Shown: positions 1 to 9,602 of the stretch, one piece after another
How the letters are laid out: every line of letters starts with the position of its first letter
How positions within the stretch are numbered: position 1 is the first letter of the stretch
Origin: UBA5364 sp050259235
GTDB taxonomy: Bacteria; Bacillota_I; Bacilli_A; RF39; UBA660
Assembly: GCA_050259235.1 (NCBI GenBank)
Contig: JBLNAG010000002.1
Coordinates: 124,001-188,000, forward strand
Length of the DNA: 64,000 nucleotides
Reading direction: 5' to 3'
Notes under the pieces: generated by a model
The model's input: only the letters and a program-made list of their open reading frames with translations
Database searches by the model: none
Told to the model about the DNA's origin: nothing
Position numbers and translations under genes: made by a program

Positions 1-1
1 T

Positions 2-463
2 AGATATTTAATAGGAGGTTTTCTCTTCAGTATTATGACAATGGTTTTAGTCTTCTATGTAATAACCTCTGTTTTAACAGTTGATTTGGTAGATTTATAT
101 CGATATCCAGCATATTATGTTCAAAAGAAACTAGTTATTACCAATTATTTCAATAACGTTGAAAATTTCTTTTCATTACATTGGTTCTTAAATTATTTCT
201 TTGGTGTTATAATGTCATTATACTTTTTAAGTAAATATGTACAACATATATTTAAATTTAAAGATTCAAAACATATAAATATTTCAGTTATTATATTGGG
301 TTTAATGACAGCTATTGCAGCAAACTACGCATTTAAAAATGGTACTAATGCATTTGATTTTATGAGATATCAATTTCCAATATGGATTGCAGGAATATTA
401 TTTGGAATATTATTACTAACATGTATATTAATATTCATCAGAAAAAAAATAGGAGACACATAA
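2..463 (+). CDS. GerAB-like spore germination permease, C-terminal part (5' end outside window)
   Basis: The reading frame is open from base 2 with no start codon in the window, so only the last ~153 residues of the gene are present. It shows three or four hydrophobic segments and a short basic tail. The pattern of a helix, then LVDLYRYPAYYV, then VENFFSLHWFLNYFFG resembles the last third of the GerAB/YndE family, where a conserved region around the last helices carries a similar 'leading residue-W' motif. GerAB proteins are the amino-acid-permease-like subunits of germinant receptors in the spore inner membrane. The gene ends 12 bases from the stop of a complete GerAB gene on the opposite strand, so two receptor loci may converge here. 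Family assignment is moderately sure; whether the gene is intact cannot be seen. Confidence 0.6.
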   Translation, partial: RYLIGGFLFSIMTMVLVFYVITSVLTVDLVDLYRYPAYYVQKKLVITNYFNNVENFFSLHWFLNYFFGVIMSLYFLSKYVQHIFKFKDSKHINISVIILGLMTAIAANYAFKNGTNAFDFMRYQFPIWIAGILFGILLLTCILIFIRKKIGDT

Positions 464-477
464 TCTTCTATTTTTTT
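443..477. terminator. Bidirectional intrinsic terminator between convergent GerAB genes
   Basis: A 14-base arm at 443-456 pairs with 464-477 across a 7-base loop. The arms begin and end in A and T tracts, so the hairpin can end transcription from both sides. It overlaps the last codons of both genes. Confidence 0.75.
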
Positions 478-1561
478 ATGCAAACTTCTTCTTTCTTAAT
501 TTTATTTCAGCGGTTATCCAAATAATTAAAGGAATTATTATTTCAAAAGGAAGAGCATAAATATAGTAAACTTTAATAAAATCCATCATCTCTAAAATAT
601 TAGTGTATATAATTGCTGATAATGCTAAAATTAATAAACTTGTTGGTAGTAATACCTTTTTATAATTAGTTACTGATAATAATTTGGATATTCCTAAGGA
701 AGCAGCTATTAAGCAAACTGTTATTTTAGTAATTCCAGCAAATAGAAAGTTTATAGTTACTATTCCTTCTATTCTTGTTAAAAAATTTCCTAATTCAATT
801 ATTCTGGTAGCAGAGAATGAGGGAAAATAAGTTGACAATGCTAACGTTGATCCTAAAACAGTTAAATTTCTTAACATAACAAATAGTAAAATGATACTGC
901 CAAATATAATTGCCAACATATATATTTTATATGGACTATCTTCTTTTTTTAGAAAACATGCTAATGGTAAAAATAATACTGTCTCGGCTAGGGGAAAAGA
1001 AATAATTTTATATGTAGCTAACGACAAACCTTTTAAATCAGTTTCCATAATTGGCATAAGATTTTTTACATCAACAATACCCAATGATAAGATTATTGTT
1101 ATTATTAACATTAGAATAACAACAGGTAAAACAACTAATACCCAACTTCCAAAAATAGTTGGTCCACTTTTACCTATATAAATAGCTACCAGCAATAATA
1201 CTATTATTATTAATATTTCAGGAGTTTTTAATAATGTGGTTATTTTTATATATTCTGAAAAATTTTTTAAGATCATTGAACATAAGTGAATGGCATACCA
1301 TATCATCAAAATAGTAATTATATTACCAATAATTTTGCCAAACAGTTTATAAATTATGTCATATAGTCCTAAACCTGGATATAATTTAATAATTCTTGCA
1401 TATATGAACACTATTGGAAGCGAAAAAAGTGTTGCCAGAATTAGTGTAATCCATGAATCTTGTTTAGCTTCTGTACTTACACCAAAAATAACACTACTAC
1501 CAAATATAAATAAAACTATTATTGCTATTGCCTGACTAGATGTTATTTTTTCTTTGATCAT
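476..1561 (-). CDS. gerAB: GerAB-type spore germination permease
   Basis: This 361-residue integral membrane protein has about ten hydrophobic helices and the APC-superfamily GerAB layout, close to the family's usual ~365 residues. Near the N terminus SSQAIAIIVLFIFGSSVIFG matches the first helix of GerAB permeases. In the family this subunit forms the nutrient-binding pocket of the germinant receptor. It is the last gene of an A-C-D-B operon and starts 15 bases after the small D-like gene. An AAGGAG ribosome binding site lies about 10 bases before the ATG. The ligand cannot be told from the sequence; the symbol is the generic family name. Confidence 0.88.
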   Translation of the reverse strand: MIKEKITSSQAIAIIVLFIFGSSVIFGVSTEAKQDSWITLILATLFSLPIVFIYARIIKLYPGLGLYDIIYKLFGKIIGNIITILMIWYAIHLCSMILKNFSEYIKITTLLKTPEILIIIVLLLVAIYIGKSGPTIFGSWVLVVLPVVILMLIITIILSLGIVDVKNLMPIMETDLKGLSLATYKIISFPLAETVLFLPLACFLKKEDSPYKIYMLAIIFGSIILLFVMLRNLTVLGSTLALSTYFPSFSATRIIELGNFLTRIEGIVTINFLFAGITKITVCLIAASLGISKLLSVTNYKKVLLPTSLLILALSAIIYTNILEMMDFIKVYYIYALPFEIIIPLIIWITAEIKLRKKKFA

Positions 1562-1576
1562 AATTCATGTTCTCCT

Positions 1577-1783
1577 TTAAATTATACTCTTAATGGCAGC
1601 TTCTATTGGTTTTGCTGGACTAGGTAATGTAACACCTAAACTATAAAGTATCAATATTATCAAAGTAAAAAGAGATGTTCCTATGTAAAATAAAACAATT
1701 TTTTTATTGTCTTTTTTTAAAAGTGGCATAAAATCAAAAATAATTATTAAGGCATATGTTATTAAAATAATTGTTAAATCCAT
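1577..1783 (-). CDS. Small two-helix membrane protein, putative germinant receptor D subunit
   Basis: This 68-residue protein has two hydrophobic helices (about residues 3-20 and 27-50) joined by a short basic loop (KKDNKK), and a short tail. It sits between gerAC and gerAB with gaps of 13 and 15 bases and has its own AGAGGTGAT ribosome binding site. Known D subunits of Bacillus germinant receptors (such as GerKD and GerVD) are small two-helix proteins encoded in or beside ger operons and modulate the response to germinants. Size, topology and position support that role here; sequence similarity alone is too weak to prove it. Confidence 0.6.
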   Translation of the reverse strand: MDLTIILITYALIIIFDFMPLLKKDNKKIVLFYIGTSLFTLIILILYSLGVTLPSPAKPIEAAIKSII

Positions 1784-1796
1784 TAAATCACCTCTT

Positions 1797-2936
1797 TTAT
1801 TTCATAAATGCTGTATTTAGAATATGAACTTTAACATCAACATCAACTTCTACTTCTAAAAAGATATTTCCCCAGTCTTTTTTTATTTTTTTCCACACTT
1901 TTGGATCATTCTTATAAACTAAATTTCCAAAGCTAAAAATATCTACCTTTAATTCCTTTTGTGCCTTTTCAATTAGTTTTTTTATATCCTTAGTAATTTT
2001 TTTCTCAGCCATTTTTTCCATTTTATCTACTTTTTTTGAATCAACCTCCTTATAATTTCCATTTTGTTCACCCAAAATTCCTTCCATTTTAACTTTAACA
2101 TTAAATTTATATTTATCATTATTATTGGAGAAATTTTTCATTGTTGAACTAGTAGCTATTTCAATTGAAACATCATCTTTTTTATCATTGTTCATATCTA
2201 GTGTTATTATTCCACCCTTAACATTGCCTTCAATAAATAAATAACTTTTACTTTCATTTGAAGTCAAATAATCAAATAGTTTATCTTTATTAAAAACAGC
2301 AATTCCATCAGATTCTATAACTTGTTTTTTATCATTTTCTATATTGTGAAATAATGGTAATACTAAAGACATCCCCTTACAATTAAGAGAATTAAATACT
2401 TTATATAACTCAGAATCTTCAGTATTTGATACTACTGAATTATCTTTCTTTATTATTTTTTTCATCTCAAAGGCCGTTATAGGATTATCTATTCCATTTT
2501 TTTCTAATAATTCTCTTGCTGTTTTCTCTTTTGAAATAACAAAACTTAATGTTTCACGTATTTCTTCTTCTCTTAGAAAAAAATCAATTACTGAATTAAT
2601 TCCTTTTTCTCTAGCAATTTGATTACTAATTATTACTACTTGAACATTACTGAAGTATAATTTATTCATTACCTTTTTCTTACCATTTCTGACAGCATCA
2701 AAAATAGTAGAACCGGCTGATTCTAAAATAGCTGTTCTTATCTCATTTTGCTGTCTAGATGAACTAGCAGAATTAATAACTTCAAAACTAAGTTTATATT
2801 CATCTTTTTTCTCATCCATATCAATAGCAATACCAGTCACAATTGTAATATCTTCTAATCCAACATAATCCCAACAACCAGTTGTCAGAAAAATAAAGAA
2901 TATTATTGTTAAACTCTTTATAAATTTAGTTACCAT
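1797..2936 (-). CDS. gerAC: GerAC-type spore germination lipoprotein
   Basis: The protein of 379 residues starts at the ATG at 2936, where AGGTGA lies 8 bases upstream; a GTG 12 bases further up lacks a site of its own. A signal peptide ends in the lipobox LTTGC, so it should be lipidated by Lgt on Cys and anchored on the outer face of the spore inner membrane. CWDYVGLEDITIVTGIAID just after the Cys is the typical GerAC start (CWD...E...G.AID). The C-terminal third carries the KKLIEKAQKEL...DIFSFGNLVYKNDPKVWKK block seen across Ger(x)C proteins. It overlaps the end of gerAA by 11 bases, which implies coupled translation in equal amounts. Confidence 0.92.
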   Translation of the reverse strand: MVTKFIKSLTIIFFIFLTTGCWDYVGLEDITIVTGIAIDMDEKKDEYKLSFEVINSASSSRQQNEIRTAILESAGSTIFDAVRNGKKKVMNKLYFSNVQVVIISNQIAREKGINSVIDFFLREEEIRETLSFVISKEKTARELLEKNGIDNPITAFEMKKIIKKDNSVVSNTEDSELYKVFNSLNCKGMSLVLPLFHNIENDKKQVIESDGIAVFNKDKLFDYLTSNESKSYLFIEGNVKGGIITLDMNNDKKDDVSIEIATSSTMKNFSNNNDKYKFNVKVKMEGILGEQNGNYKEVDSKKVDKMEKMAEKKITKDIKKLIEKAQKELKVDIFSFGNLVYKNDPKVWKKIKKDWGNIFLEVEVDVDVKVHILNTAFMK

Positions 2937-4476
2937 TATTAATATCACCTAACGATTTCATGCGAGTTGTATTATTTGATAATATTTTCGGTCTTTTGAG
3001 CATATGCCACCATGGAGATCTAAATGCAATATCCTTATTTTCTTGATATTTAAATCCACCTTTTATATTTACTTGAGATATATCAAATGATTTTAAGTTA
3101 AGAATATGAATAAGTAAAATTGATATACCTATAATAAAACCAAATAATCCTAATGTACTAGCTAATAAAAATAAGAAAATGCGAGCATAAATTATAGGTG
3201 AATTTAATTTTTGAACTAAAAGACTCGTAATCCCTGTAAAAGCAACAAGAATAATTACTGGTGCTGCTACTAATTTTGCTTCAACCGCTGCTTGACCAAT
3301 AACAATAGCTCCTAATACACTAACTGATTGTCCAACATTCTGAGGTATTCTGGCTCCAGTTTCCCGTAATATATCAAAAACTATTAGCATAATAGCTAAT
3401 TCTAAAGCAGCTGGTAGAGGTACACTTTGCCTTTCTGCTGTAACCATTATTAATAATGGTGAAGGTAACATTTCTTGATGATAAGCAACAGTAGCAATAT
3501 ATAAAGCTGGCAATGTTACAGTTAATAAAAATCCAATAATACGAAGTATTCTAGTAAAAGAAGAAAAATAATATGTTAAGTAATAATCTTCCGCATTTTG
3601 AAAATTTTCAATAAATAAATATGGAATTGTATATACCATAGGTGTCCCATCAACCATAATAGCAATGCGTCCTTCTAAAATCTTAGCAACCACTACATCT
3701 GGTTTTTCAGTATATCCAGTTGTTCTAAACGGTGATCTTCTATTTTCTCTAGTTAATTCAGATATATAATTAGTATCAAGAATACCATCAATTTCTATTT
3801 TACTTATGCGCTTATATAATTCATCTAAAACATCTTTGTTTACTACACTTTCAACATAACAAATACATACTTTAGTATTAGTTTTTTCACCAATAGTTAA
3901 ATATTTTATTTTTAAATCATTTGTCCTTAAACGTCTACGAATTAATGATAAATTTTTTAACAATGCCTCATTAAAACCCTCACGTGGCCCAATTAAATTT
4001 TTTTCACTCTCAGGTTCAGTCATTGATCTTAAATTAAATTGTTTAGTATTTAAGATAAGTACTTTATCAGCACCATCAATGAATAAAACAGTATCTCCAT
4101 ACGTTACATTTTCTATAATATCTTTTACTTTATCTGTTATTTTTACATCATCTATTAATAAAACATGTTGCGCTAGGTTATATACAATATTTTCATCACT
4201 AGGATCATACTGTGAAAGCATTAAAGGCTTAATTATATTTTCATTTATCACAATAGAATTAACCATACCATCACAGTAAATCAAACAGTAATTAAGACTA
4301 TCACTGTTATTGTTCTCAAGATATCTTGTTTTGAAATTATCATCGTTCTTAAATAATTCCTTCATATACAAAATATTATCTTCTAAAGATTTAGAGATAG
4401 TTTTTTTTATGTAATTATCATTGAGATGTTCAATTTTATTATTAATGATTGAATTTTTATTGTTTTTTTTGATCAT
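2926..4476 (-). CDS. gerAA: GerAA-type germinant receptor subunit
   Basis: This 516-residue protein has the GerA family plan: a soluble N-terminal half (~1-300) followed by four or five transmembrane helices and a hydrophilic tail. The junction shows the hallmark stretch SPFRTTGYTEKPDVVVAKILEGR, followed by IMVDGTPMV, SPLLIMVTAERQSVPLP and ARIPQNVGQSVSVLGAIVIGQAAV, all diagnostic. GerAA subunits oligomerise in the spore inner membrane and release ions on germinant binding. It is the first gene of the operon (then C, D, B) with a strong AGGAGGTG site 6 bases from its ATG. The N-terminal ~30 residues are Asn/Lys-rich and poorly conserved in the family. Confidence 0.95.
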   Translation of the reverse strand: MIKKNNKNSIINNKIEHLNDNYIKKTISKSLEDNILYMKELFKNDDNFKTRYLENNNSDSLNYCLIYCDGMVNSIVINENIIKPLMLSQYDPSDENIVYNLAQHVLLIDDVKITDKVKDIIENVTYGDTVLFIDGADKVLILNTKQFNLRSMTEPESEKNLIGPREGFNEALLKNLSLIRRRLRTNDLKIKYLTIGEKTNTKVCICYVESVVNKDVLDELYKRISKIEIDGILDTNYISELTRENRRSPFRTTGYTEKPDVVVAKILEGRIAIMVDGTPMVYTIPYLFIENFQNAEDYYLTYYFSSFTRILRIIGFLLTVTLPALYIATVAYHQEMLPSPLLIMVTAERQSVPLPAALELAIMLIVFDILRETGARIPQNVGQSVSVLGAIVIGQAAVEAKLVAAPVIILVAFTGITSLLVQKLNSPIIYARIFLFLLASTLGLFGFIIGISILLIHILNLKSFDISQVNIKGGFKYQENKDIAFRSPWWHMLKRPKILSNNTTRMKSLGDINNGN

Positions 4477-4550
4477 AAAACACCTCCTAAAAAACTAGTC
4501 TTTTTAATATTATCTGTTAAATAGTGGAAATTATACTAATCTAATACCAC

Positions 4551-4580
4551 AAAAAAAACCTAAATATACTTAGGTTTTTT
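4551..4580 (-). terminator. Terminator of the pseudouridine synthase gene
   Basis: AACCTAA and TTAGGTT arms with flanking A and T tracts form a hairpin on the minus strand followed by eight T. It overlaps the stop codon of the gene upstream and separates it from the ger operon. Confidence 0.8.
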
Positions 4581-5451
4581 ATTTAACAAGCTTATTAAAA
4601 CTATCTGGTATAGGCACTTCAAAATGCATTACTTTTTTAGATATAGGATGTTTGAATTCTAATACATTAGCATGTAATCCAAGTCTTTTTAAAGGATCAC
4701 TCTTAGAACCATACTTTTTATCTCCTATAACACTATGTCCTAAATCTTTCATATGAACACGTATTTGATTTTTACGCCCTGTATCTAATCTTATATCAAC
4801 TAAAGAATATTTATCATTAGTTCTTAAAACTTGATAATGAGTAATGGCTAAATCCCCATCATGAGGTCTATTTGAGGAGTAAACCATCTTAGCTTTATTT
4901 TCTTTTAGCCATGATTTAATTGTACCATTTGCTTTATCAAATTGTCCTTCAACAATTGCCACATACCCTCTTATAGTTACAATATCATTCCAATTATCTT
5001 GAAGCATATTTTTAATCTTTTCATTTTTTGCAAATACTAATATCCCTGATGTATCACGGTCTAAACGATGAACAACAAAAATATGTCCTTTAGGATTTCG
5101 AATTCTAATATGTTCTCTTACTAGATGATATGCTGTATTAGTGGATTCTTTATCAGTAGCAATAGATAACAACCCATCAGGTTTATCAACTACTACTAAA
5201 TCATTATCTTCATAAATAATGGATATTGTATTTTTATAGTTCTTTAATATTTGTCTTATTTCAATAATTTGCCCTTTACGTAACTTATAATCAAATTTAG
5301 TTATAGGTTTATTATCTACAAAAACACTTCCTCTACTTAGAATTGACTTAATATTATTTTTAGATTTGTTTTTTAAATGAGTCAATAAATAATCTAGTAG
5401 TAATGAATCTTGTTCAACATTTAATATTTCTGCTCTTCCTCTTTCTTCCAT
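4579..5451 (-). CDS. RluA-family pseudouridine synthase
   Basis: The 290-residue protein has an S4-like RNA-binding domain (~residues 14-68; IKSILSRGSVFVDNKPITKFDYKLRKGQII) and a RluA-type synthase domain (~75-275). The catalytic motif HRLDRDTSGI is at ~128-137, with Asp131 as the expected nucleophile, and GRKNQIRVHMKDLGHSVIGDKKYG follows. The family isomerises uridine to pseudouridine in 23S rRNA or tRNA. This homolog resembles the Firmicutes YlyB/YjbO group; the exact target is unknown. Its start lies inside the end of the dapF-like gene (31-base overlap), so the two are probably co-translated. A terminator follows the stop. Confidence 0.9.
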   Translation of the reverse strand: MEERGRAEILNVEQDSLLLDYLLTHLKNKSKNNIKSILSRGSVFVDNKPITKFDYKLRKGQIIEIRQILKNYKNTISIIYEDNDLVVVDKPDGLLSIATDKESTNTAYHLVREHIRIRNPKGHIFVVHRLDRDTSGILVFAKNEKIKNMLQDNWNDIVTIRGYVAIVEGQFDKANGTIKSWLKENKAKMVYSSNRPHDGDLAITHYQVLRTNDKYSLVDIRLDTGRKNQIRVHMKDLGHSVIGDKKYGSKSDPLKRLGLHANVLEFKHPISKKVMHFEVPIPDSFNKLVK

Positions 5452-6329
5452 TCTCTATTACCTTTTTTCTTAATATAAGAAAAACCTTTCATTTCTTTCG
5501 TAAGTTCTTCAGATAGTATAACATCACATACTTTACTAACAGGCCCGATTAAATAAATGTTATCATCAGGCATCATTTCAACCTTTAATTCACCACCTGG
5601 CATATGGACAATTACTTTACTGTCAATTAAATCTAGTTTACGTGCGACCACTGCTGCTGCACAACTACTTGTTCCTGAAGCTAAAGTATATCCAGCCCCA
5701 CGTTCATATATCTCAATCTGTATATTACTTCTGTCAATTACTTTCATAAACTGTACATTAATGCGTCTAGGAAAGTGTCCATCAATTTCAATAATTGGTC
5801 CTAACTCTTTAGCAATATCACTAGAGATTTCTTCCATAAGAAGAACACAATGAGGATTACCAACTGATACACATGACACTTTATATTCATGACCATTAAA
5901 TATCATCATTTCATTTACTACTTCCCTTTTAGAACCAGTCACAGGGATAGTATCACTCATAAATGAAGCCTTACCAATTAGGACTTTAATTAAATTATCT
6001 CTTAAGTAATCTATTTCTACTCTTCCACCTAATGTTTCTACCGTGACTGTTCCATCTTTAACGTATCCTTCATCTAATAGATATCTTGCAAATATTCTAA
6101 CCCCATTACCGCTTTTTTCAGCTTCACTACCATCAGGATTATATATTTTTAATTTTATTTTATCATCTTCAAAGATTGGTCCATATAAGATACCATCTGA
6201 TCCTACTCCATAATGACGATCACATAATAGCTTTACGTTATCCTCTGTTAGTAATAAATCATTTTCATTATAATCTAATACTATATAATCATTTCCAAGC
6301 CCATGATATTTAGACACTTTATAACTCAT
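5421..6329 (-). CDS. dapF: DapF-like diaminopimelate epimerase
   Basis: DapF converts LL- to meso-diaminopimelate by a two-cysteine racemase mechanism for lysine and peptidoglycan synthesis. The 302-residue protein has the tandem DapF fold signatures KYHGLGNDYIVLD, NPDGSEAEKSGNGVRIFARYL and ERGAGYTLASGTSSCAAAVVAR. The second catalytic Cys is present (Cys223), but the first is replaced by Ser73 in EKSGNG, where classical enzymes have QCGNG. Related clostridial proteins with this variant are usually called DapF, but a different amino-acid racemase specificity is possible. An AGGAGTG site precedes the ATG. It overlaps the downstream pseudouridine synthase gene. Confidence 0.8.
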   Translation of the reverse strand: MSYKVSKYHGLGNDYIVLDYNENDLLLTEDNVKLLCDRHYGVGSDGILYGPIFEDDKIKLKIYNPDGSEAEKSGNGVRIFARYLLDEGYVKDGTVTVETLGGRVEIDYLRDNLIKVLIGKASFMSDTIPVTGSKREVVNEMMIFNGHEYKVSCVSVGNPHCVLLMEEISSDIAKELGPIIEIDGHFPRRINVQFMKVIDRSNIQIEIYERGAGYTLASGTSSCAAAVVARKLDLIDSKVIVHMPGGELKVEMMPDDNIYLIGPVSKVCDVILSEELTKEMKGFSYIKKKGNREWKKEEEQKY

Positions 6330-6388
6330 ATTTTCACTCCTATATTATAAATATATTGGAGTTTTAATATTTAGATTACCTTTACTTT

Positions 6389-8656
6389 TTAATTTTTATT
6401 ATCTATAGATATTCTTTTTAGAATACTTATACATTCATCATAAGTTTCATCAACAAAATTCAATCTAATATTCTTAATTCCTATATTAATTAACTTATTA
6501 ATTTCATTAATCATATTTAATTTATCATAATTATAGATAGTTGTTAAACACTTATGACTACTTATTAAATAATCATTACTAAATTTATCTCTTAAATAGT
6601 ATCTATTATCTCTTTTACATATATTACATACTTTGTCTTGATTAATATATAAATTAAGTGGACAATACTTAGTAACCATTGCTTCAATCCTACCATAAAC
6701 AATCACTTCAAGATTAGGATTGATTTTATATAACTTACTATAATTTTTTATTAAATTCTTTATTTTATCTATATTTATTTCATGAGATAAAGTAATTGTT
6801 TGAGCACCCATCATATGTAAAAATCCCACACTATAAGCATTAACTGTATTAAATGAAAAATCAGTTATGACACTTTTCTTAAGTGATCCTAATTCTCCTA
6901 CTAGAGAATTATCCAGTATTTCTTCATTATTTAATACTCGCGGATAAGCTAGATGAACAGTTTCATTTTCTTTATATTTTTCGTATTGTTTATAATCATC
7001 AATATATATATCATCAATACCAAAATCAATGCATGCTTGATATTGTTCTTCATTTTTAACTCTAGCTTTAATCTTTATTTTGTCTTGTATACTATTTTTT
7101 ACTTCAACATTATAACTTTCAATATTAATATTTCTATCTACCTTTATTCGTTCATCAGATAATTTATCCAATACTTCTCTTCTTAACTCATTAATGACCG
7201 ATACTGGAATAAATATATTATCATCACCTATAATATCAATATTATCAAATGTATATGGTGTATTTCCTGTTTTACATAACTGCTTAATCATTTCTTCTTT
7301 AGTAGTTGGTTTGGTTTTTGACCCTTCGATCATTACTTTACTAGAAGTAGATACAGTATGAATTCCATCATTTACTTCTAAAACTAATAGTTTATCTTTA
7401 TAAGCATATAAAGTACCTCTAATATCTACTTTTCTTGAGTTATCAAATTCACTTAATTCCTCTAATTGTTTGATGTCTGTTGTTTTAACAACTTCATCAC
7501 CTATTTTAACATTACCTTTTAATTCTAATTCAATAGTACTATTTTTAGAAGCATTGCTTACTAATTTACCATTTTGATATAACTTATTAACAATAAAACC
7601 TTCATCTTTACTTGAAATAATTCTTATACCATCACCTTGATTTAAAGAATAATCTAATTTGATAGTCATAAACTTCTTATCAACTTTTATTATTTCTCCA
7701 AGATGTATTCCCATATGATTAGGTCTTAAAGGATTCATTAATTCTTCATTAGTAGCATTAAATAAATGCCCTTTAGTGAATTCTCGATTGAATATCTTTT
7801 TCATATCTATTATAATTTCATCTGTTACTACAAATTCTTCATTGTTATAGTAAGCATCAATAGCCATACGATATAGTCTTGTAATAAGCCCCACATATTC
7901 GGGTCTTTTCATACGTCCTTCTATTTTTAGACTAGAAATGCCACTTTCAATAAATTCCTTTATATGATCTAAGGTATTTAAATCTTGGGTACTAAGTAAA
8001 TAGTTTCCTTTAGTATTAATCCTTTTTTTATTACCATTTTCTTCACTTATTAACTCATATTGTAAACGACAGGTACCAGCACATTCTCCTCTATTACCAC
8101 TTCGTCCACCAATCAAATAGCTCATAAGACATTGACCTGAATAGGAAATACATAAAGCCCCATGACAAAATATCTCTATTTCCATATTAGCATTATCTTT
8201 TATTTTTTTTATTTCATTAAGACTTAATTCCCTTGCTAAAACAACTCTTTTAACACCCATTTCTTCTAAGTACTTAACTCCTCTTAAATTATGAATATGA
8301 GCTTGTGTGCTAGCATGTATTTCGAAATTGGGAAGTATTGCTCTTATTAAATGTATCATTCCTAAGTCTTGCATAATAATAGCATCAATACCGTGTTCAT
8401 ATAAGAATTTAACATATTTAACAAACTCATCAACTTCATCATCATAGATAATAGTATTCATTGTTACATATATTTTAACCCCATATAGATGAGCATAATT
8501 AACAGCATTAATCATTTCTTCATCATCAAAATTATTAGAAAAAGCCCTTGCACCAAATCTTTTTCCACCTAGATAAACTGCATCTGCTCCATTCATAATA
8601 GCTGCTTTTAGGGCTTCAAAATTTCCAGCCGGACTTAATAATTCTATTTTCTTCAT
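6389..8656 (-). CDS. U32-family peptidase (RlhA/YrrO type, with C-terminal DUF3656)
   Basis: The 755-residue protein begins with the U32 core: ELLSPAGNFEALKAAIMNGADAVYLGG, VYVTMNTIIYDDE-like strands, and a Cys-rich signature FCHGALCISYSGQCLMSYLIGGRSGNRGECAGTCR (~residues 163-197). Such cysteines bind an Fe-S cluster in characterised relatives. A longer C-terminal region (~residues 330-755, DUF3656-like) carries further Cys (CPLNLYINQDKVCNIC), as in the longer U32 proteins common in Bacillota. E. coli RlhA hydroxylates C2501 of 23S rRNA and other members act in tRNA modification; which applies here is not decided. The start is supported by AGGTGA 5 bases before the ATG. Confidence 0.9.
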   Translation of the reverse strand: MKKIELLSPAGNFEALKAAIMNGADAVYLGGKRFGARAFSNNFDDEEMINAVNYAHLYGVKIYVTMNTIIYDDEVDEFVKYVKFLYEHGIDAIIMQDLGMIHLIRAILPNFEIHASTQAHIHNLRGVKYLEEMGVKRVVLARELSLNEIKKIKDNANMEIEIFCHGALCISYSGQCLMSYLIGGRSGNRGECAGTCRLQYELISEENGNKKRINTKGNYLLSTQDLNTLDHIKEFIESGISSLKIEGRMKRPEYVGLITRLYRMAIDAYYNNEEFVVTDEIIIDMKKIFNREFTKGHLFNATNEELMNPLRPNHMGIHLGEIIKVDKKFMTIKLDYSLNQGDGIRIISSKDEGFIVNKLYQNGKLVSNASKNSTIELELKGNVKIGDEVVKTTDIKQLEELSEFDNSRKVDIRGTLYAYKDKLLVLEVNDGIHTVSTSSKVMIEGSKTKPTTKEEMIKQLCKTGNTPYTFDNIDIIGDDNIFIPVSVINELRREVLDKLSDERIKVDRNINIESYNVEVKNSIQDKIKIKARVKNEEQYQACIDFGIDDIYIDDYKQYEKYKENETVHLAYPRVLNNEEILDNSLVGELGSLKKSVITDFSFNTVNAYSVGFLHMMGAQTITLSHEINIDKIKNLIKNYSKLYKINPNLEVIVYGRIEAMVTKYCPLNLYINQDKVCNICKRDNRYYLRDKFSNDYLISSHKCLTTIYNYDKLNMINEINKLINIGIKNIRLNFVDETYDECISILKRISIDNKN

Positions 8657-8687
8657 ATTTCACCTACCATTACATTAAAAAGTCTTT

Positions 8688-9602
8688 TTATTCTTGTTTT
8701 GTTTTTTCTTCTTCTGGCTTACTACTTAAAAACAAATCTATTTTTTTGTTTTGATAAGCTAAAATTATTTGATTCCACAAACTATCTTCAACATATCTTG
8801 CTTTTCTTGGATTAACTAAATATCTAGTATATAATTCAACATGATCAGCAATTATCTTAGTATATATAATTGGCTCTAAATTGTTGAAATAAATATGATA
8901 ATTTAAACTAATGCCACCCATTTGACTTTTCATTTTTTTAGGTACTTTTTTTAATATTTCATTAGTTTTAACAATTTCATAAATTTCCTTCTTAATGCTT
9001 TCAACATCTGCAGTTATTGGTACTTTTATTGTTATTTCATTCCATATATACTTAAACTCTTTCATGTAATTTTTTAAAGGCATAGTAAGAACATATGAAT
9101 TTGGAAAACTTACAATAATACCACTGCTTTGTTCACCATTAATTCTGTCTCCCACTTCTATTACTTCAAAATTTAGTGGATTCATACTTACAATATCCCC
9201 TTTAATACCATCTACTTCAATTCTGTCCTCAATAGTAAAAGGCTTTTTAATTCGAATATATATTCCCGCAAAATAATTGAAAATTATTTCTCTTAAAGCA
9301 ATTGTAACCCCAGCTGATGCAAAACTAATGACAGTTACAATACTACTAAAATGTCCTTCCCAAATAATAAATAATGCAATAATACTAATAGTATTTAAAA
9401 TTATTTTAGTTTTATAGTTATATTCATATCTTTCTCTAGTATTCTCTTTATTAGAAATATAATATTTTGCTAATGCTCTTTTTATTAAAGATACAAGAAT
9501 AAGTGTCAATATAGATAAAAGTATTAAATATGTATATTCACTTTTACTAACACTTCTTGCTAAATTAGCAATTACTTCTCCAATCTCATTTATAATGATC
9601 AT
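8688..9602 (-). CDS. MscS-family mechanosensitive channel
   Basis: The chosen ATG (9602) has GGAGGTG six bases upstream; an in-frame start 15 bases earlier overlaps that site and is less likely. The 304-residue protein has three N-terminal hydrophobic helices, then the pore-lining region ALFIIWEGHFSSIVTVISFASAGVTIALREIIFNYFAGIYIRIKKPFTIEDRIEV typical of MscS TM3 and the beta domain. MscS channels open under membrane tension and release osmolytes on hypo-osmotic shock. The C-terminal tail is short and charged (KPEEEKTKQE). It is probably monocistronic or co-transcribed with the U32 gene 31 bases downstream. Confidence 0.85.
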   Translation of the reverse strand: MIIINEIGEVIANLARSVSKSEYTYLILLSILTLILVSLIKRALAKYYISNKENTRERYEYNYKTKIILNTISIIALFIIWEGHFSSIVTVISFASAGVTIALREIIFNYFAGIYIRIKKPFTIEDRIEVDGIKGDIVSMNPLNFEVIEVGDRINGEQSSGIIVSFPNSYVLTMPLKNYMKEFKYIWNEITIKVPITADVESIKKEIYEIVKTNEILKKVPKKMKSQMGGISLNYHIYFNNLEPIIYTKIIADHVELYTRYLVNPRKARYVEDSLWNQIILAYQNKKIDLFLSSKPEEEKTKQE

